Assembly (NCBI RefSeq): GCF_023656565.1
Contig: NZ_JAMOKG010000003.1
Span: 124,001-188,000, forward strand
Source of the DNA: Flavobacterium tyrosinilyticum
Lineage (GTDB): Bacteria; Bacteroidota; Bacteroidia; Flavobacteriales; Flavobacteriaceae
Reading direction: 5' to 3'
Length of the DNA stretch: 64,000 nt
The position numbers and the translations under genes are program-made. The notes below the pieces were generated by a model. That model searched no databases. It was not told the DNA's origin and saw only the letters and a program-made list of their open reading frames with translations. Positions 25,901 through 39,827 of the stretch are shown piece after piece (position 1 is the stretch's first letter; each line of letters starts with the position of its first letter).

Positions 25901-28360
25901 TTATTTAATAAAGAAATTAATGGTTCTGCTCATTGAATCTCCGTCTGCATCTTTTACCGCTATGACGAAAGAAGCAAATCCTTTTTCAACAGTTGTAAAC
26001 TGAATTTCTTTTCCTTTTAAAACTACTTTTCCATTTTTAAGCTCTGAGAACGTATACACAGGTTTCTTTTCATAACCTTTGAAATAATCTGCAGCACTTA
26101 AAATCTTTTTCTCCCCAGAATTTACAAAATAATGAGGCTGAGCCAACCAGTCTAAATAATTATCCAGCTGTGTAAATCCATCTTTATCAGTATCTTGATT
26201 TGCATCTGAGAAATCTCCAGCAGGCGAATTTTCGTTTAACCCAAAAGCTTTTTCCCACCAGTTTGGCAAACCGTCATGATCTGTATCCCAGTCTGCTGGA
26301 CGAGTTTCTGATACAAAATTTGGCCATCCTCCTGCATCTTGTTCGTTATCGATCATTCCACCTAAACCGCTTTTACTTCCTTTGTACGTGAAAGTTCCTT
26401 TTAAAGTTTCATCAATAATTCGGTTATCGTGTTTGTCAAAAAACGGTTGATTGGCACCAACATCTGAAAGTACATTTTTATAAGCCGCTTTCGCTGATTG
26501 TGTTTCTACGTAAGAAGGAAAAAATGGTTTATCTACGAAAGTTTCATACTCCACTTTCTCTTTATTTGTTGTAGTAAATTTTCTGCCTTTCTCCTGAGAT
26601 TTTTCATCAAAATAACCCGGCATAACATTTCCGTCAAAATAATAACGTTGCATACCTTTTCCAACCCCTTCATGCTGTGCATTCAGCGCCACAAAAATTG
26701 CAGTTGAAGCACCTGGTTTATAGTAATTATTTACAAAATTCACTTCGTTTGCACCGCCGTCTGTTGCTCTTTTTCCCCAATTGTACACCACATTATTTGT
26801 AATATCCAATCTTCCAGTGTAGAATCCGTCACCACTTAAACCACCGCCAATACTCCAGTTACGTCCATAATTGTGAGCTAATAAGTTATGATGAAAACTT
26901 CCAATATCGCCGCCAATTGTCGCTGCATAACCGTGCATTTTTCCAGCTTCGTATTTTCCGTGTCCCGCAACATTTAACGCTTCAGAAATTAAAGTTCTCT
27001 GTAATGTAATGTGATGCGCTCCTCGTGAACTAAACGATTCATCAATTGTCCAGCTAATCGAGCAGTGATCGATAATACTATAATCTGCACCCGTTAATCC
27101 CATTCCGTCAAACGTTCTACCGCCTCCAATACGAACTTTTAAAAATCTCATGACTCCATCATTTCCGGTCAAACCTATTGGAGCTCTGCTAATGGTAATT
27201 CCTTCACCAGGAGCAGTTTGTCCTGCAATAGTAATATAGGGCTGATTTGCCACTAATCTAGATTCCAGTTTTATATTTCCCGAGACAGTAAAAACAATCG
27301 TTCTTGGCCCAATTTCCTGATTGATGGCATCACGTAAACTTCCTGGTCCATCATCATTTAGATTAGTCACTTCAATTACTTTTCCGCCACGACCTCCAAC
27401 TGCGTAACGTCCATAACCTTCAGCGCCTGGAAACGCTAATTGTGCAGGTTTAAACGACCAAACATTACCTTGAGTTACTTCGCCTTTAGTATCGACTTCA
27501 TCTACTCTCCAGTAATAAGTGGTTCCGCTGTATAAATCCGAAACTGTAAAGTTTTTATCCGTCAATTTTCCTTTAAACTCTTTTGAAGATTCAGTTGCAT
27601 TTTCTACTGCATTTTTATCTTCACCAAAAAACAACTTATGAGACACAACACTTTTTGGAGCGTCCCATTTCAAAATCACATTTTTAGTTACTTCCACATG
27701 TTCGTCCCTGTTTTTTGGTTCTGGAGTTCTGGCCTGATTCATTAAGTTTGGGGTATCAATTTCAAAACCGTTGATTACAATCTGTTTTACAATATCAGGA
27801 TTCGAAGTTGAATCAATTTCAAAACGAACAATTACCTCCTTACCTTTCTCAGCATTAAAAGTAATATACGCCATCGAAGCATCAATTTTAGCATTGGCTC
27901 TCTGACTTGCATTTACGGTTTCCTGAAGTTTTCCGTTTACATAGATTTTGACCGGAGAAAAAGTTTTTCCTGTAATCACATCAAAGGCATTATGAAAAGT
28001 CAAAAGTGTATGTTTTCCAGCTTTCAATCCGCTGATTTTCAATTCTAAATGTTCAGCCGTAACCAAACCGTCACTTCCCAATTTGTTATAATGAGGCGCA
28101 CTCATTCCAACCTTGTACCATTTTGAAGTAAAATTCCCTTTTAATTTAAAAGACACATTATTGAAAGATTTGGCATCTTCTTTTCCTTCATTAATTACCC
28201 ACGAATCATAACTTGGGTCATGAACTTCTTCTAGTCTTCTTTGAAAAAAGTCAAAGTCCACTTTTACAACTTGTTTATCAGTATTTGCGACTGATTGTGC
28301 TTGTCCATTTGTGGTCAAAAGCATGGACAAAACCGCAGCACTTATTAATTTCTTTATCAT
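25901..28360 (-). CDS. modular PL1 pectate lyase with N-terminal binding and Fn3 domains
   Basis: About 819 residues from the ATG that opens the signal peptide (MIKKLISAAVLSMLL, ending NGQAQ); a TTG four codons upstream is possible but less likely. Residues about 30-205 form a beta-sandwich that looks like a carbohydrate-binding module (KHTLLTFHNAFD, VKIYVNGKLQETV). Residues about 210-305 are a fibronectin-III-like domain (KLFFGEDKNAVE, GTTYYWRVDEVD). The PL1 helix starts at LAFPGAEGYGRYAVGGRGGK with TIAGQTAPGEGITI and DHCSISWTIDES. The tail has an Asp-rich Ca2+ motif (DTDHDGLPNWWEKAFGLNE) and an Ig-like end. Probably a surface or periplasmic lyase adapted to a larger substrate than the two short PL1 enzymes. 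Confidence 0.85.
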   Translation of the reverse strand: MIKKLISAAVLSMLLTTNGQAQSVANTDKQVVKVDFDFFQRRLEEVHDPSYDSWVINEGKEDAKSFNNVSFKLKGNFTSKWYKVGMSAPHYNKLGSDGLVTAEHLELKISGLKAGKHTLLTFHNAFDVITGKTFSPVKIYVNGKLQETVNASQRANAKIDASMAYITFNAEKGKEVIVRFEIDSTSNPDIVKQIVINGFEIDTPNLMNQARTPEPKNRDEHVEVTKNVILKWDAPKSVVSHKLFFGEDKNAVENATESSKEFKGKLTDKNFTVSDLYSGTTYYWRVDEVDTKGEVTQGNVWSFKPAQLAFPGAEGYGRYAVGGRGGKVIEVTNLNDDGPGSLRDAINQEIGPRTIVFTVSGNIKLESRLVANQPYITIAGQTAPGEGITISRAPIGLTGNDGVMRFLKVRIGGGRTFDGMGLTGADYSIIDHCSISWTIDESFSSRGAHHITLQRTLISEALNVAGHGKYEAGKMHGYAATIGGDIGSFHHNLLAHNYGRNWSIGGGLSGDGFYTGRLDITNNVVYNWGKRATDGGANEVNFVNNYYKPGASTAIFVALNAQHEGVGKGMQRYYFDGNVMPGYFDEKSQEKGRKFTTTNKEKVEYETFVDKPFFPSYVETQSAKAAYKNVLSDVGANQPFFDKHDNRIIDETLKGTFTYKGSKSGLGGMIDNEQDAGGWPNFVSETRPADWDTDHDGLPNWWEKAFGLNENSPAGDFSDANQDTDKDGFTQLDNYLDWLAQPHYFVNSGEKKILSAADYFKGYEKKPVYTFSELKNGKVVLKGKEIQFTTVEKGFASFVIAVKDADGDSMSRTINFFIK

Positions 28361-28375
28361 TATAGTTGGCAATAG

Positions 28376-30706
28376 TTAGTTTAATTTTGTTTTCTCTGCT
28401 TCAGATTTTCCTAACAGATTTATAATGTCTTTTTTTCTTTCTTCTGGAATTACTTTTAAAACCTTCAATTCTCCATTCACGAGTTCGGCTTCAATTGTTG
28501 TATTTTGTTTGGCATGCAATTTAAAATGGACGTTCCATTCTTTTGGCCAAGCTGGGAAAAGATAAATCTTCTCGTTTGCTTCTTGTAAAAGCATTTCCTG
28601 CATACCAATCATTCCCGATCCGCCCCAATTATGATCTGGAACCCAGTCAAATCCTGGTCCCCAAAAAGCTGGAAAACGTCTTTCTGAATTCGCCATTTTT
28701 AACGTATTATATTTTGCCGCTTCTTCGGTTAAACCCAAACGAGCCGAGAAAATATTATCCTGTTTCCATCCAATATGACTTCTGAATTTTAAAGCATCTG
28801 GATCATATTTCCATGTATTTAAAGCCGTTCCCAAATCAGGTTTTCCAACACCATAAATTCCCCACGGATAAACGGGATACAATTGCGGAACTTCAGAATT
28901 ATTAATCCTTTCCCATGTTTTAGCAGGAAGTAGAACTTTATGATTTTCAATCTGCCCGAAATTTAAAGGCGGAATTCTTGATTGAAAATCTATTAAATAT
29001 GCCGCGTCTTCGACTGATAATTGATTCCCTGAAAGGTTTAAAAGACTTTCTGTAATTACCTGTAAAGCTGAAATAGTGCTATTCGAATTATTTGTCATTT
29101 TATACGTTTCTGCTCCCGAACCCGGAAAAAGAATTAATTTCCCGTTTCCGTCCAAAGATTTTCTGCCTCTTTGTTTGGCTAAATATTGATAATGCTCATC
29201 GAAAAAACGAAGACAGCTTATAATAAATTGATTGTATTTTTGAATGTCTTCTCCAGCATATTCTTTCTGCTGCAACATCATTTGGCAGAACTCTAAAACG
29301 GTATCCCATTCGTATTCCAGCCACGCATTATATTCCATTCCCGGATCGTAATCTGCGGGACGTTTCCATTCGTATTCTGCTGGATTTGGAAGTCCAAAGT
29401 TTTCTAATTGTTCTGTGAATGATGCACCGTTATGATTCCAATACACTTTGCTTCTTAACTCAGCATTTTTTTGAAGACTTATGTAATAATCCAATTGCGA
29501 TTTCATCATATCAAAATCGCCGCTTTTTACCATCGGAAAATAAACCAATCGCTGATTTTGAGCTGTCATAGTTCCTCCTCCCCAATTTCTGAAATCGGGT
29601 GTAAAATCTAAATCCTTATTCGTGTAAACAGGATCAACGGTAAAAAGTCCGCCGTTGAATTTCGTTGGATATTTTCCGTACGCATTGCATCCGAGCATAT
29701 ATCGGAACAATTGATAATTCTGCCCGATTTGATACACCAAATCTTTCTCAATCGATTGATTTTTCTGAGTAAAAATAAAACTGCGATTCCAGAAATTATT
29801 CCACCATTTTTGAGTGTTTTTTTCAGCTTGTTTTACTGTATTTTTATTCGAAGAAATCAGACTTTGCAATCCATTATTCCAAGTATAAAAATCAGATTGA
29901 TTGGTGTTTAAATAAATTTCTAAAGAATGTTTTTTAGATGGTTTTATGCTTGTTAAATTAAAACCTTTAAAATCTGTTGACTGGTATTTTCCTAAATATG
30001 TTCCATCAGGTTTTAAATTATCGCCTTTCATGAATCCGCCAAAAGTTAAATTCGCAATTGGATTCAGCATTTGGTCTTTAACCGATTCCATTTTCTGCTG
30101 TTTTACGGCTACATCAAAAACAGTATTTTCTCTATTTCTATGATAGAATTTAACTCCATTATTTTCAAACGAAATAGAATCTTTATACGTAATAAGTTCT
30201 CCCTGAGGCGCCCATTTATAGGAATTGGCGTTGTTTTCTTTTCCTTTCAGATAACGATTTTGATAACGCCAGCTTTCATAAGAAGCCTTCATTTTCAACG
30301 GATTTTTACTTTCTAAATCGACATGAATAATCGGTTTAAAAACATCCACCCAAAGTTTAATCTTAGTATCATTTTGGCCAACTAAAACATATCCGTCTTT
30401 CAGTTTTAACTCCTGACGAAAACCTGTTGCACCTTCAAACGGATTCGGATTTAAAGTCACCTTCACACGTCCTAATTTCAGTAAAGTATTATGTTCGTCG
30501 AAAGTTCCGCTTCGCGAAAAATAGAAATACAAATCGCCTTTCTCAACCCAGACATTCATACCAATATCACCGCCTCCTAAAGGCATAGATTCTGATGAAT
30601 TGTTGCTTTGCGTTGTCCAAACTTGATTGTAATTGTCAAGCATGGGAATTTGCGCTTTAAGGCAAAGCGTTGTGAAGAGAAGTATAAATAGTATATTATT
30701 TTTCAT
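28376..30706 (-). CDS. (alpha/alpha)6-barrel glycosidase-like protein, DUF5703 type, distantly GH95-like
   Basis: 776 residues from the ATG before the signal peptide (MKNNILFILLFTTLCLKAQ); the upstream in-frame extension is read from a family B repeat. The N-terminal beta-sandwich (SMPLGGGDIGMNVWVEKGDL, LLKLGRVKVTLNPNPF) and the helical core (LFRYMLGCNAYGKYPTKFNGG, DPGMEYNAWLEYEWDTVLEFC, GFDWVPDHNWGG) have the layout of GH65/GH95-clan enzymes. The glycine-rich opening and the NGG-(F/L)-(F/T)-V motif recall GH95 alpha-fucosidases and alpha-L-galactosidases, but overall it fits the DUF5703 group. It probably cleaves a deoxy or L-sugar from pectin; specificity unknown. Confidence 0.6.
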   Translation of the reverse strand: MKNNILFILLFTTLCLKAQIPMLDNYNQVWTTQSNNSSESMPLGGGDIGMNVWVEKGDLYFYFSRSGTFDEHNTLLKLGRVKVTLNPNPFEGATGFRQELKLKDGYVLVGQNDTKIKLWVDVFKPIIHVDLESKNPLKMKASYESWRYQNRYLKGKENNANSYKWAPQGELITYKDSISFENNGVKFYHRNRENTVFDVAVKQQKMESVKDQMLNPIANLTFGGFMKGDNLKPDGTYLGKYQSTDFKGFNLTSIKPSKKHSLEIYLNTNQSDFYTWNNGLQSLISSNKNTVKQAEKNTQKWWNNFWNRSFIFTQKNQSIEKDLVYQIGQNYQLFRYMLGCNAYGKYPTKFNGGLFTVDPVYTNKDLDFTPDFRNWGGGTMTAQNQRLVYFPMVKSGDFDMMKSQLDYYISLQKNAELRSKVYWNHNGASFTEQLENFGLPNPAEYEWKRPADYDPGMEYNAWLEYEWDTVLEFCQMMLQQKEYAGEDIQKYNQFIISCLRFFDEHYQYLAKQRGRKSLDGNGKLILFPGSGAETYKMTNNSNSTISALQVITESLLNLSGNQLSVEDAAYLIDFQSRIPPLNFGQIENHKVLLPAKTWERINNSEVPQLYPVYPWGIYGVGKPDLGTALNTWKYDPDALKFRSHIGWKQDNIFSARLGLTEEAAKYNTLKMANSERRFPAFWGPGFDWVPDHNWGGSGMIGMQEMLLQEANEKIYLFPAWPKEWNVHFKLHAKQNTTIEAELVNGELKVLKVIPEERKKDIINLLGKSEAEKTKLN

Positions 30707-30867
30707 CGTTTTCTTTCCTGCAAGGTTTCCAAAACCTTGTAGGTATTTATTTTTAATTTTATCTCGCAGATTTATTCTCATTTTTGTCAGAAATGACAAA
30801 CTAGTCGTTAAACTCGTACTTCAACATACCTACAAGGTTTTGAAAACCTTGCAGGAGCGTCTGTATA
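30707..30867. repeat. intergenic inverted repeat built of two family B hairpins
   Basis: CCTGCAAGGTTTCCAAAACC at 30,719-30,738 and CCTACAAGGTTTTGAAAACC at 30,830-30,849 are each hairpins and also face each other across about 90 bp of AT-rich sequence. Confidence 0.75.
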
Positions 30868-32292
30868 TTACCACTCATCCGTTCTAAACGAAGAAACTGG
30901 CAATCCGCCCGCACTAAACAATTCCGCTTTAGCGAAATCTTTCCATAAATATCTTACTGCAACTGGATTTTTTACTTTATCTGAAGTCAGAACAACTGAT
31001 TTCCTTCTTACTACCGTTTTTGCGGGATAGAAAACTTTGTCTTCTCCTGCTATTTCAAAACCTAAAACTTCTTTATCATACGATGTAATTCCGTTTGCTA
31101 CGTCATCAAAAGAAACTGTTACTGCACCGTCTTTTATTTCCATCGATTTGTATTTTGGACTTTCAAATTCGAAACCTTCAATTCCGTACGTTCTTGCCAA
31201 AGCTTGAAAAGCCAATCGGTTTCCTCCTTTTTCTTTATCCATTGGATGAATGTTATTTTCTTCTCCAACATCCATTAAAACTGCCATTGCCGAATTTGGA
31301 ATTTCCTTTGAAGCTTTCAACTGTGCTTCTCTGATGTAAGCCGAATTGTATTTTTCTAAATAATCTTTTGGATGAAAAGAAGCATAATTAAAAGGCGCAA
31401 TCTGAGCGAAATAAAAAGGAAAATCTCCCTGATTCCACAATGTTCTCCAACTGCTGACCATATTCTTCATCAAATCCGTGTATTCATTTGCTCTTTCGTA
31501 ATTCGATTCTCCCTGATACCAAATACAGCCTTTAATTCCGTAACCAATTACAGGAGAAAGCATTCCGTTAAATAAAGTCGTCGGAACACGATTTGGGTCT
31601 TTTGCCAATTCTTCTTTTGTGGTCGGAATTTTAGCGCTCGCAAAATCTTTCAGCATTTCCTGATTCATCCAAGCTTCCATACTCGAACCTCCATACGAAA
31701 CATGAATTAATCCCACAGGAACATTTAAAACTTCCTCTAAAAGAGACCCGAAATACCAAGCCGTAGCACTAAAATTGGATGTCGATTTTGGAGAAGCTTC
31801 TTCCCATTTCCCTTCAAAATCTTGTAAAGGTTCTAAAACTGTTGCTCTTGGAATCGTGATTAAACGAATGTTTTTATTGGTTGATCTTACGATAATTTCG
31901 TTTCCGTTTTTAACAGGTTGTCCTTGAAATCCTTTTAACGGCATTTCCATATTCGACTGACCTGAACAAAGCCAAACTTCGCCCAACAAAACATTTTTGA
32001 TGGTTACTTTTTCGTTTCCTTCAGAAACTTCAATCGTGTATGGGCCACCAAATGAAACCGTTTTTAATTCTGTTTTCCATTTACCTGAAGCATCTGCTTT
32101 TACCTTATAGGTTTTAGAATCCCAAGAAGTTTTTATTAAAATGTTGGCGTACTTTTCTGCCCAACCCCAAATGGGTGCGTTCGATTTTTGCTGCAGCATC
32201 ATATTGTCAGTAAACAATGCTGGCAGTTTAATTTTGGCATTGATTTGAAGACTCGCTAAAATCGTTAATAATGCAATAATTGATCTTTTCAT
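30868..32292 (-). CDS. sialate O-acetylesterase-like carbohydrate esterase (SGNH, SASA/CE20 type)
   Basis: 474 residues with signal peptide about 1-19. Opens with a beta-sandwich (LPALFTDNMMLQQKSNAPIW), then the SGNH core EVWLCSGQSNMEMP (Ser113 nucleophile), CIWYQGESNYERA (oxyanion block) and MDVGEENNIHPMDKEKGG (His near the end). The 9-O-acetylesterase label is a family name; in pectin and xylan loci members deacetylate plant glycans, so the likely role here is removal of acetyl groups from rhamnogalacturonan side chains, complementing CE12. It lies between GH106 and the DUF5703 protein in the block-2 operon. Confidence 0.8.
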   Translation of the reverse strand: MKRSIIALLTILASLQINAKIKLPALFTDNMMLQQKSNAPIWGWAEKYANILIKTSWDSKTYKVKADASGKWKTELKTVSFGGPYTIEVSEGNEKVTIKNVLLGEVWLCSGQSNMEMPLKGFQGQPVKNGNEIIVRSTNKNIRLITIPRATVLEPLQDFEGKWEEASPKSTSNFSATAWYFGSLLEEVLNVPVGLIHVSYGGSSMEAWMNQEMLKDFASAKIPTTKEELAKDPNRVPTTLFNGMLSPVIGYGIKGCIWYQGESNYERANEYTDLMKNMVSSWRTLWNQGDFPFYFAQIAPFNYASFHPKDYLEKYNSAYIREAQLKASKEIPNSAMAVLMDVGEENNIHPMDKEKGGNRLAFQALARTYGIEGFEFESPKYKSMEIKDGAVTVSFDDVANGITSYDKEVLGFEIAGEDKVFYPAKTVVRRKSVVLTSDKVKNPVAVRYLWKDFAKAELFSAGGLPVSSFRTDEW

Positions 32293-32566
32293 TTTTTTGT
32301 TTTTTTTTTGCCCCAGATTAAAGGATTAAAAAGGATTATTAATCTGTGGGAATCCTTTAATCTGTGGCGAATATTTATTTTTCAATTGCCTCCAGCTTTA
32401 GCTGGAGGGATATTAAATGTTTATTTTCAATGGGCTTTAGCCAAACTAACTTTTGGCTAAAGCCCAATTCTCATCTTCTTCTTAACCTCCAACTAAAGCT
32501 GGAGGCAACTAACTTCTTTCTTTGTCAAAAAAAAATCCTTTTAATCCTTTAATCTGTGGCTAACTT
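32293..32566. repeat. intergenic nested repeats, families J and F
   Basis: Family J arms (AATCCTTTTAATCCTTTAAT-type, 32,318-32,380 and 32,525-32,569) enclose a family F element (32,383-32,513). That has outer arms GCCTCCAGCTTTAGCTGGAG and CCAACTAAAGCTGGAGGC, and an inner hairpin GGGCTTTAGCC / GGCTAAAGCCC. Three levels of nesting; no gene. Confidence 0.75.
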
Positions 32567-35500
32567 TTATTTTTCTTTTATGATGCTTACTGGTCCAAAT
32601 AATCCCGCTTTCAACAAAGGTTCTCCTTCTAAACGAAACGGCGCTGTTGTCCACGTTAATCTTTCTTCTTTTGGCAATTTTTGATCGCCAATTAATCTAT
32701 TTGCCCAAGTATTTGTGACTTTAATTTCTATTGAATTTTTTCCTTTTTGTATAGCTTTTGAAATATCTGTTTTGAAAGGGAAAGTCCAAAGCGTTCCGCA
32801 ATCTTTTCCGTTGATTTTGATTTCAGCGATATTTGCAATTTCACCTAAATCTAACCAGGTTTTATTGGTTTCTTTTCCTTTAAAGATAAACTCTTTTTTG
32901 TAAATAACAGTTCCTGAATAATACTTAATCTGATCATTTTCAGAAGTGCTCCAGTCAAAAAGTTTGTTGGTTTTTACAACCTCTTTTGGACCTTTAAATT
33001 CAGAATCAAACCGCAATTCCCAATTTTCATCTAAAGTCTGTACTTTTTCAAATTCAGAAGATTTTCCTTGAGCCAAAATCTCTTTTGTTTCCTCTTTAAA
33101 AATTACAAAACCAGATTCGTTCGCATCTAAAGCTATCGAAACAATTGTTCTTCCGTTTTCTATTTTCCAATTGGCGAAAGCCGAAGTTTGATCTGTTACA
33201 GGATTGTACCATTGCGGAACTTTTCCAACTATTCTAAAAGATGCATCAAATGAACGTTTTTCTCCTTTTTGATTGGAAATGAAATAAATATCTTCGGTAT
33301 CTGATTTGCGATGTGTCCAAGCAATCGTTTCAGAATCGGCTCTGTTTAAATTTGGAAAATAAACATCTTGAGAAATTCCGATGGAAGAAAAATCATTTCC
33401 TAAATAAGGCAACTTTATAACTGTTCCTTTTCCTATTTTCCATGTTGATAAATAGGCATTATTCCAAATTTCATCAATTATATTCTGCCATTTCTTTTGA
33501 TCGGCTTCTGATTGAATTCCTGGCTGAATATTGGGCTTTTCATCTACAAAAATAGTTGCTCCGTTTTTTAGCAATTGCAATATTTTTTCGGCGGAAGCCA
33601 AAGATAAAATCTTATTTGGTGCCATTTTATGACTTCCTGGAAAGAATAAAGCGCCGTATTCAATTCCACCTTCAAATGTCACTTTTCCGTTTATCACTTT
33701 CGCACGGTTAATCAAAACATCAGCATTAAAGGAATCATATTGATAGCCATTTAGCGGATTAATCCATTGTGACAAATCGGTTATGTTTTTAGAATAGGTA
33801 ACTTCTTTTGGCATTTTAGCCGTTGGCTGACCTTCATTTTCTAAACGGATTTTCTCGCTTTCCAATCTTTCCTTTCCGAAAACATTTGGAATAAACGGCA
33901 CCAAACGATCTGGAACAAAAGAACGAGAAGGAAAATCTTCGCCAATAAAAACGGCCAAGTCAATTACAGGTTTTCCTTTTTGCAATTGAAACTGTACTCT
34001 TTGGCAATAATCAAACCAAGCTTTTCCAGGTTTCCACCAAGTTTGGTCTCTCTGGAAAAAAGTTCCGATATCGTCTAAAGTCATTCCCGGTTTTCTATCC
34101 GTCCACGGATTATGTACAAAAACGTGATAAAATAAACGGTTAATTCCTAAAGCATAATTACGATCTGCCGTTGTTTTTAGATTCCCCGGATGTTCGTCCC
34201 AATCCATTCGCAGAGCCGTAAAAGATTCTGCCTGAATAATATCTTTTCCGTAAATATGACCACCCGAAATGGCATCGACCATATCAAAAGGTTTGTCGTG
34301 TGTGGGGCTTTTCAGCCAAAATTCTCCACCTGGATAATCGACATATTTATAGTGTAACAAAGCGTCACTCATCATGGTTGGTGCGACGTTTTCTGAACTT
34401 AACTTAACGTTATATTCTTTTGCAATTTGAGCGACAGTTCCGTAGAAATTATCAGCTACTAAATCGGCAATTGTTTTACGGACATCGTATAAAACTTTCT
34501 CAGAGAAATCGGCACTTTCTATTGGAATTCCGGCCATAGCAGGAAGATATTCTACAAGATCGTAGCCACGTCTCTTTTTAAATTCGGCCTGAAAAACCGA
34601 AGACCAGTTTTGGCTTCCGCATTCCCAGCTATCAAAATGAAGAATTTCTAAAACTTTTGAAGCCAATTCTGGCCCAGCCGAACGAACAGCTTCTCCAAAC
34701 CAATGATCTAGCTGAAAACGAATTAATTCTGGATTAAATTTGTCTACTTCCAGTCCTTTTCCTGCTCCGCCAGTTGCATTCTCATGTCCTGTAGAAGTAT
34801 GTCCCATTCGGATAATTTTCCATTTCCCTTTAGGTGCTTTCCAGTTCATGTTTCCATCAGCATCAACAAAATTCGAAATATTGATAATTTCTGATTTTTT
34901 AAACGCGTCAGAATTTGGTACTTCTTTTTCTGTAGTCTGAGGAGTCAAACGCCAGATTGCTCCAGATTTTCCCTCGTAATTATTAATCAGAGATTGATTC
35001 GAAAGTGTAATTTTACTCACTTTCAGATTCTGTTTCCACTTAGCAAAATCCAAATCTTCTGCTCCGGGCTCTGTTCCTTTTGGATCATAAACAAATCTGA
35101 AATATTTTGCTGTAACCGGCGTAATAGTATGCGTATTTGGAAAATCCATATCCTGCCAGCCGTGACGCGGCGCGATCATTCTTTCGTGGAATCTAAAATT
35201 AACTCCATCATCACTTACTTCTACAATCAGACGCTGTGCTTGAAAATCTCTTCCTTTAGTTTCTATTACAATAGATTTACAGGCAAAAGGCTGTGCAAAT
35301 TCATACTGAATCCAACCTGCATCTGCAAATTTGAAGTTTTCATCTTTTTTAGGATCAGCCAAAAACGAAGCATCTGTGTTGTTTGATGTCGTCACTTTTG
35401 GCAGTTGCATCTGTGAAGTTATTTGGTATTCTTTAATCGGAATAGCAAAAGTGGCAATATCTTTATAATAATCTTTGTAATGTACTGGAACTGGCAATTT

Positions 35501-35953
35501 CGACGCAACTTTTTTTCCACCTAAAATTTCAGTCGTTGACCAGACTACTTTCTGCATCGACATTTCTGGTGTAATCCATGGTCCGCCTGCAACGGCAAAT
35601 CCGTCAGCTCCATGAAAAGCCAGTTTTAATCCTAAACGATCTGCTTCCTTAAAAGCCCAATGAATAATATCCCAAAATTCAGGCGTCAACTGTAAAACTG
35701 GCGGATCTATCAATGGCGGATTTGCTGGTCCTTTAATAGTCATTAAATAAGCGCCTGCAATTCCGGCTTGTTTCATCGCTTCTAAATCGGTTGTAATTCC
35801 GGGTTTAGAATACGCCGATTTCATCCAATACCAATACACCCAAGGTCTTGAGGATTCTAATGTTGGCTGAAAAGATTCTTTTTTATGGATTTCCTGTGCA
35901 GAGACGAAACTCGCCAAAAGGAGGATAAAAAAGAGGTGTTTTTTTTGAAACAT
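32567..35953 (-). CDS. GH106 alpha-L-rhamnosidase
   Basis: 1,128 residues from the ATG that starts the signal peptide (MFQKKHLFFILLLASFVSAQ); upstream in-frame codons come from a family A repeat. Typical GH106 opening: RPWVYWYWMKSAYSK, ITTDLEAMKQAGIAGAYLM, WDIIHWAFKEADRLGLKLAF. The central barrel has IIRMGHTSTGHENATGGAGK, LHFDSWECGSQNWS, SSENVAPTMMSD and a GGHIYGKDIIQAESFTA stretch containing the Glu-rich active-site loops. The C-terminal beta-sandwich has KINGKDCGTLWTFPF. GH106 enzymes invert and release L-rhamnose, including backbone-capping and side-chain rhamnose of rhamnogalacturonan. Full length and apparently intact. Confidence 0.9.
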   Translation of the reverse strand: MFQKKHLFFILLLASFVSAQEIHKKESFQPTLESSRPWVYWYWMKSAYSKPGITTDLEAMKQAGIAGAYLMTIKGPANPPLIDPPVLQLTPEFWDIIHWAFKEADRLGLKLAFHGADGFAVAGGPWITPEMSMQKVVWSTTEILGGKKVASKLPVPVHYKDYYKDIATFAIPIKEYQITSQMQLPKVTTSNNTDASFLADPKKDENFKFADAGWIQYEFAQPFACKSIVIETKGRDFQAQRLIVEVSDDGVNFRFHERMIAPRHGWQDMDFPNTHTITPVTAKYFRFVYDPKGTEPGAEDLDFAKWKQNLKVSKITLSNQSLINNYEGKSGAIWRLTPQTTEKEVPNSDAFKKSEIINISNFVDADGNMNWKAPKGKWKIIRMGHTSTGHENATGGAGKGLEVDKFNPELIRFQLDHWFGEAVRSAGPELASKVLEILHFDSWECGSQNWSSVFQAEFKKRRGYDLVEYLPAMAGIPIESADFSEKVLYDVRKTIADLVADNFYGTVAQIAKEYNVKLSSENVAPTMMSDALLHYKYVDYPGGEFWLKSPTHDKPFDMVDAISGGHIYGKDIIQAESFTALRMDWDEHPGNLKTTADRNYALGINRLFYHVFVHNPWTDRKPGMTLDDIGTFFQRDQTWWKPGKAWFDYCQRVQFQLQKGKPVIDLAVFIGEDFPSRSFVPDRLVPFIPNVFGKERLESEKIRLENEGQPTAKMPKEVTYSKNITDLSQWINPLNGYQYDSFNADVLINRAKVINGKVTFEGGIEYGALFFPGSHKMAPNKILSLASAEKILQLLKNGATIFVDEKPNIQPGIQSEADQKKWQNIIDEIWNNAYLSTWKIGKGTVIKLPYLGNDFSSIGISQDVYFPNLNRADSETIAWTHRKSDTEDIYFISNQKGEKRSFDASFRIVGKVPQWYNPVTDQTSAFANWKIENGRTIVSIALDANESGFVIFKEETKEILAQGKSSEFEKVQTLDENWELRFDSEFKGPKEVVKTNKLFDWSTSENDQIKYYSGTVIYKKEFIFKGKETNKTWLDLGEIANIAEIKINGKDCGTLWTFPFKTDISKAIQKGKNSIEIKVTNTWANRLIGDQKLPKEERLTWTTAPFRLEGEPLLKAGLFGPVSIIKEK

Positions 35954-36299
35954 TATTCTTTGTTTTATTTCGTTTGTAAAACCGACGGGTTTTTGAAACT
36001 TGTCGGGTTTGATATGTGGCATTTTTTTGTCATTTCGACGAAGGAGAAATCTCCACAAGTAGCTCCGTAACGAAAGTCCAATCTTTGTGGAGTTTCTTAC
36101 TAAGATTTCTCCTTCGTCGAAATGACAAACTGTATCTTTAATTTCTAATTGATCTTACAAATCTGCCTAATCTGCAAAATCTGCGGGAAAAATTTACTCT
36201 CGCAGATTTTGCAGATTTAAGAGATTATTTTTATTTAACTTTTAGTTCTTAATTTTAAAATTATCAATTATCAATTATCAATTATCAATTATCAATTAA
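35954..36299. repeat. 346-bp intergenic region: family A, family C and a heptamer array
   Basis: Family A at 36,025-36,129 with perfectly matched arms (GTCATTTCGACGAAGGAG / CTCCTTCGTCGAAATGAC), family C at 36,160-36,228, and five tandem TTATCAA heptamers at 36,261-36,295 directly against the GH2 stop codon. The heptamer array could vary in length by slippage, but it lies outside the reading frame. Confidence 0.8.
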
Positions 36300-39827
<3,528 letters not shown>

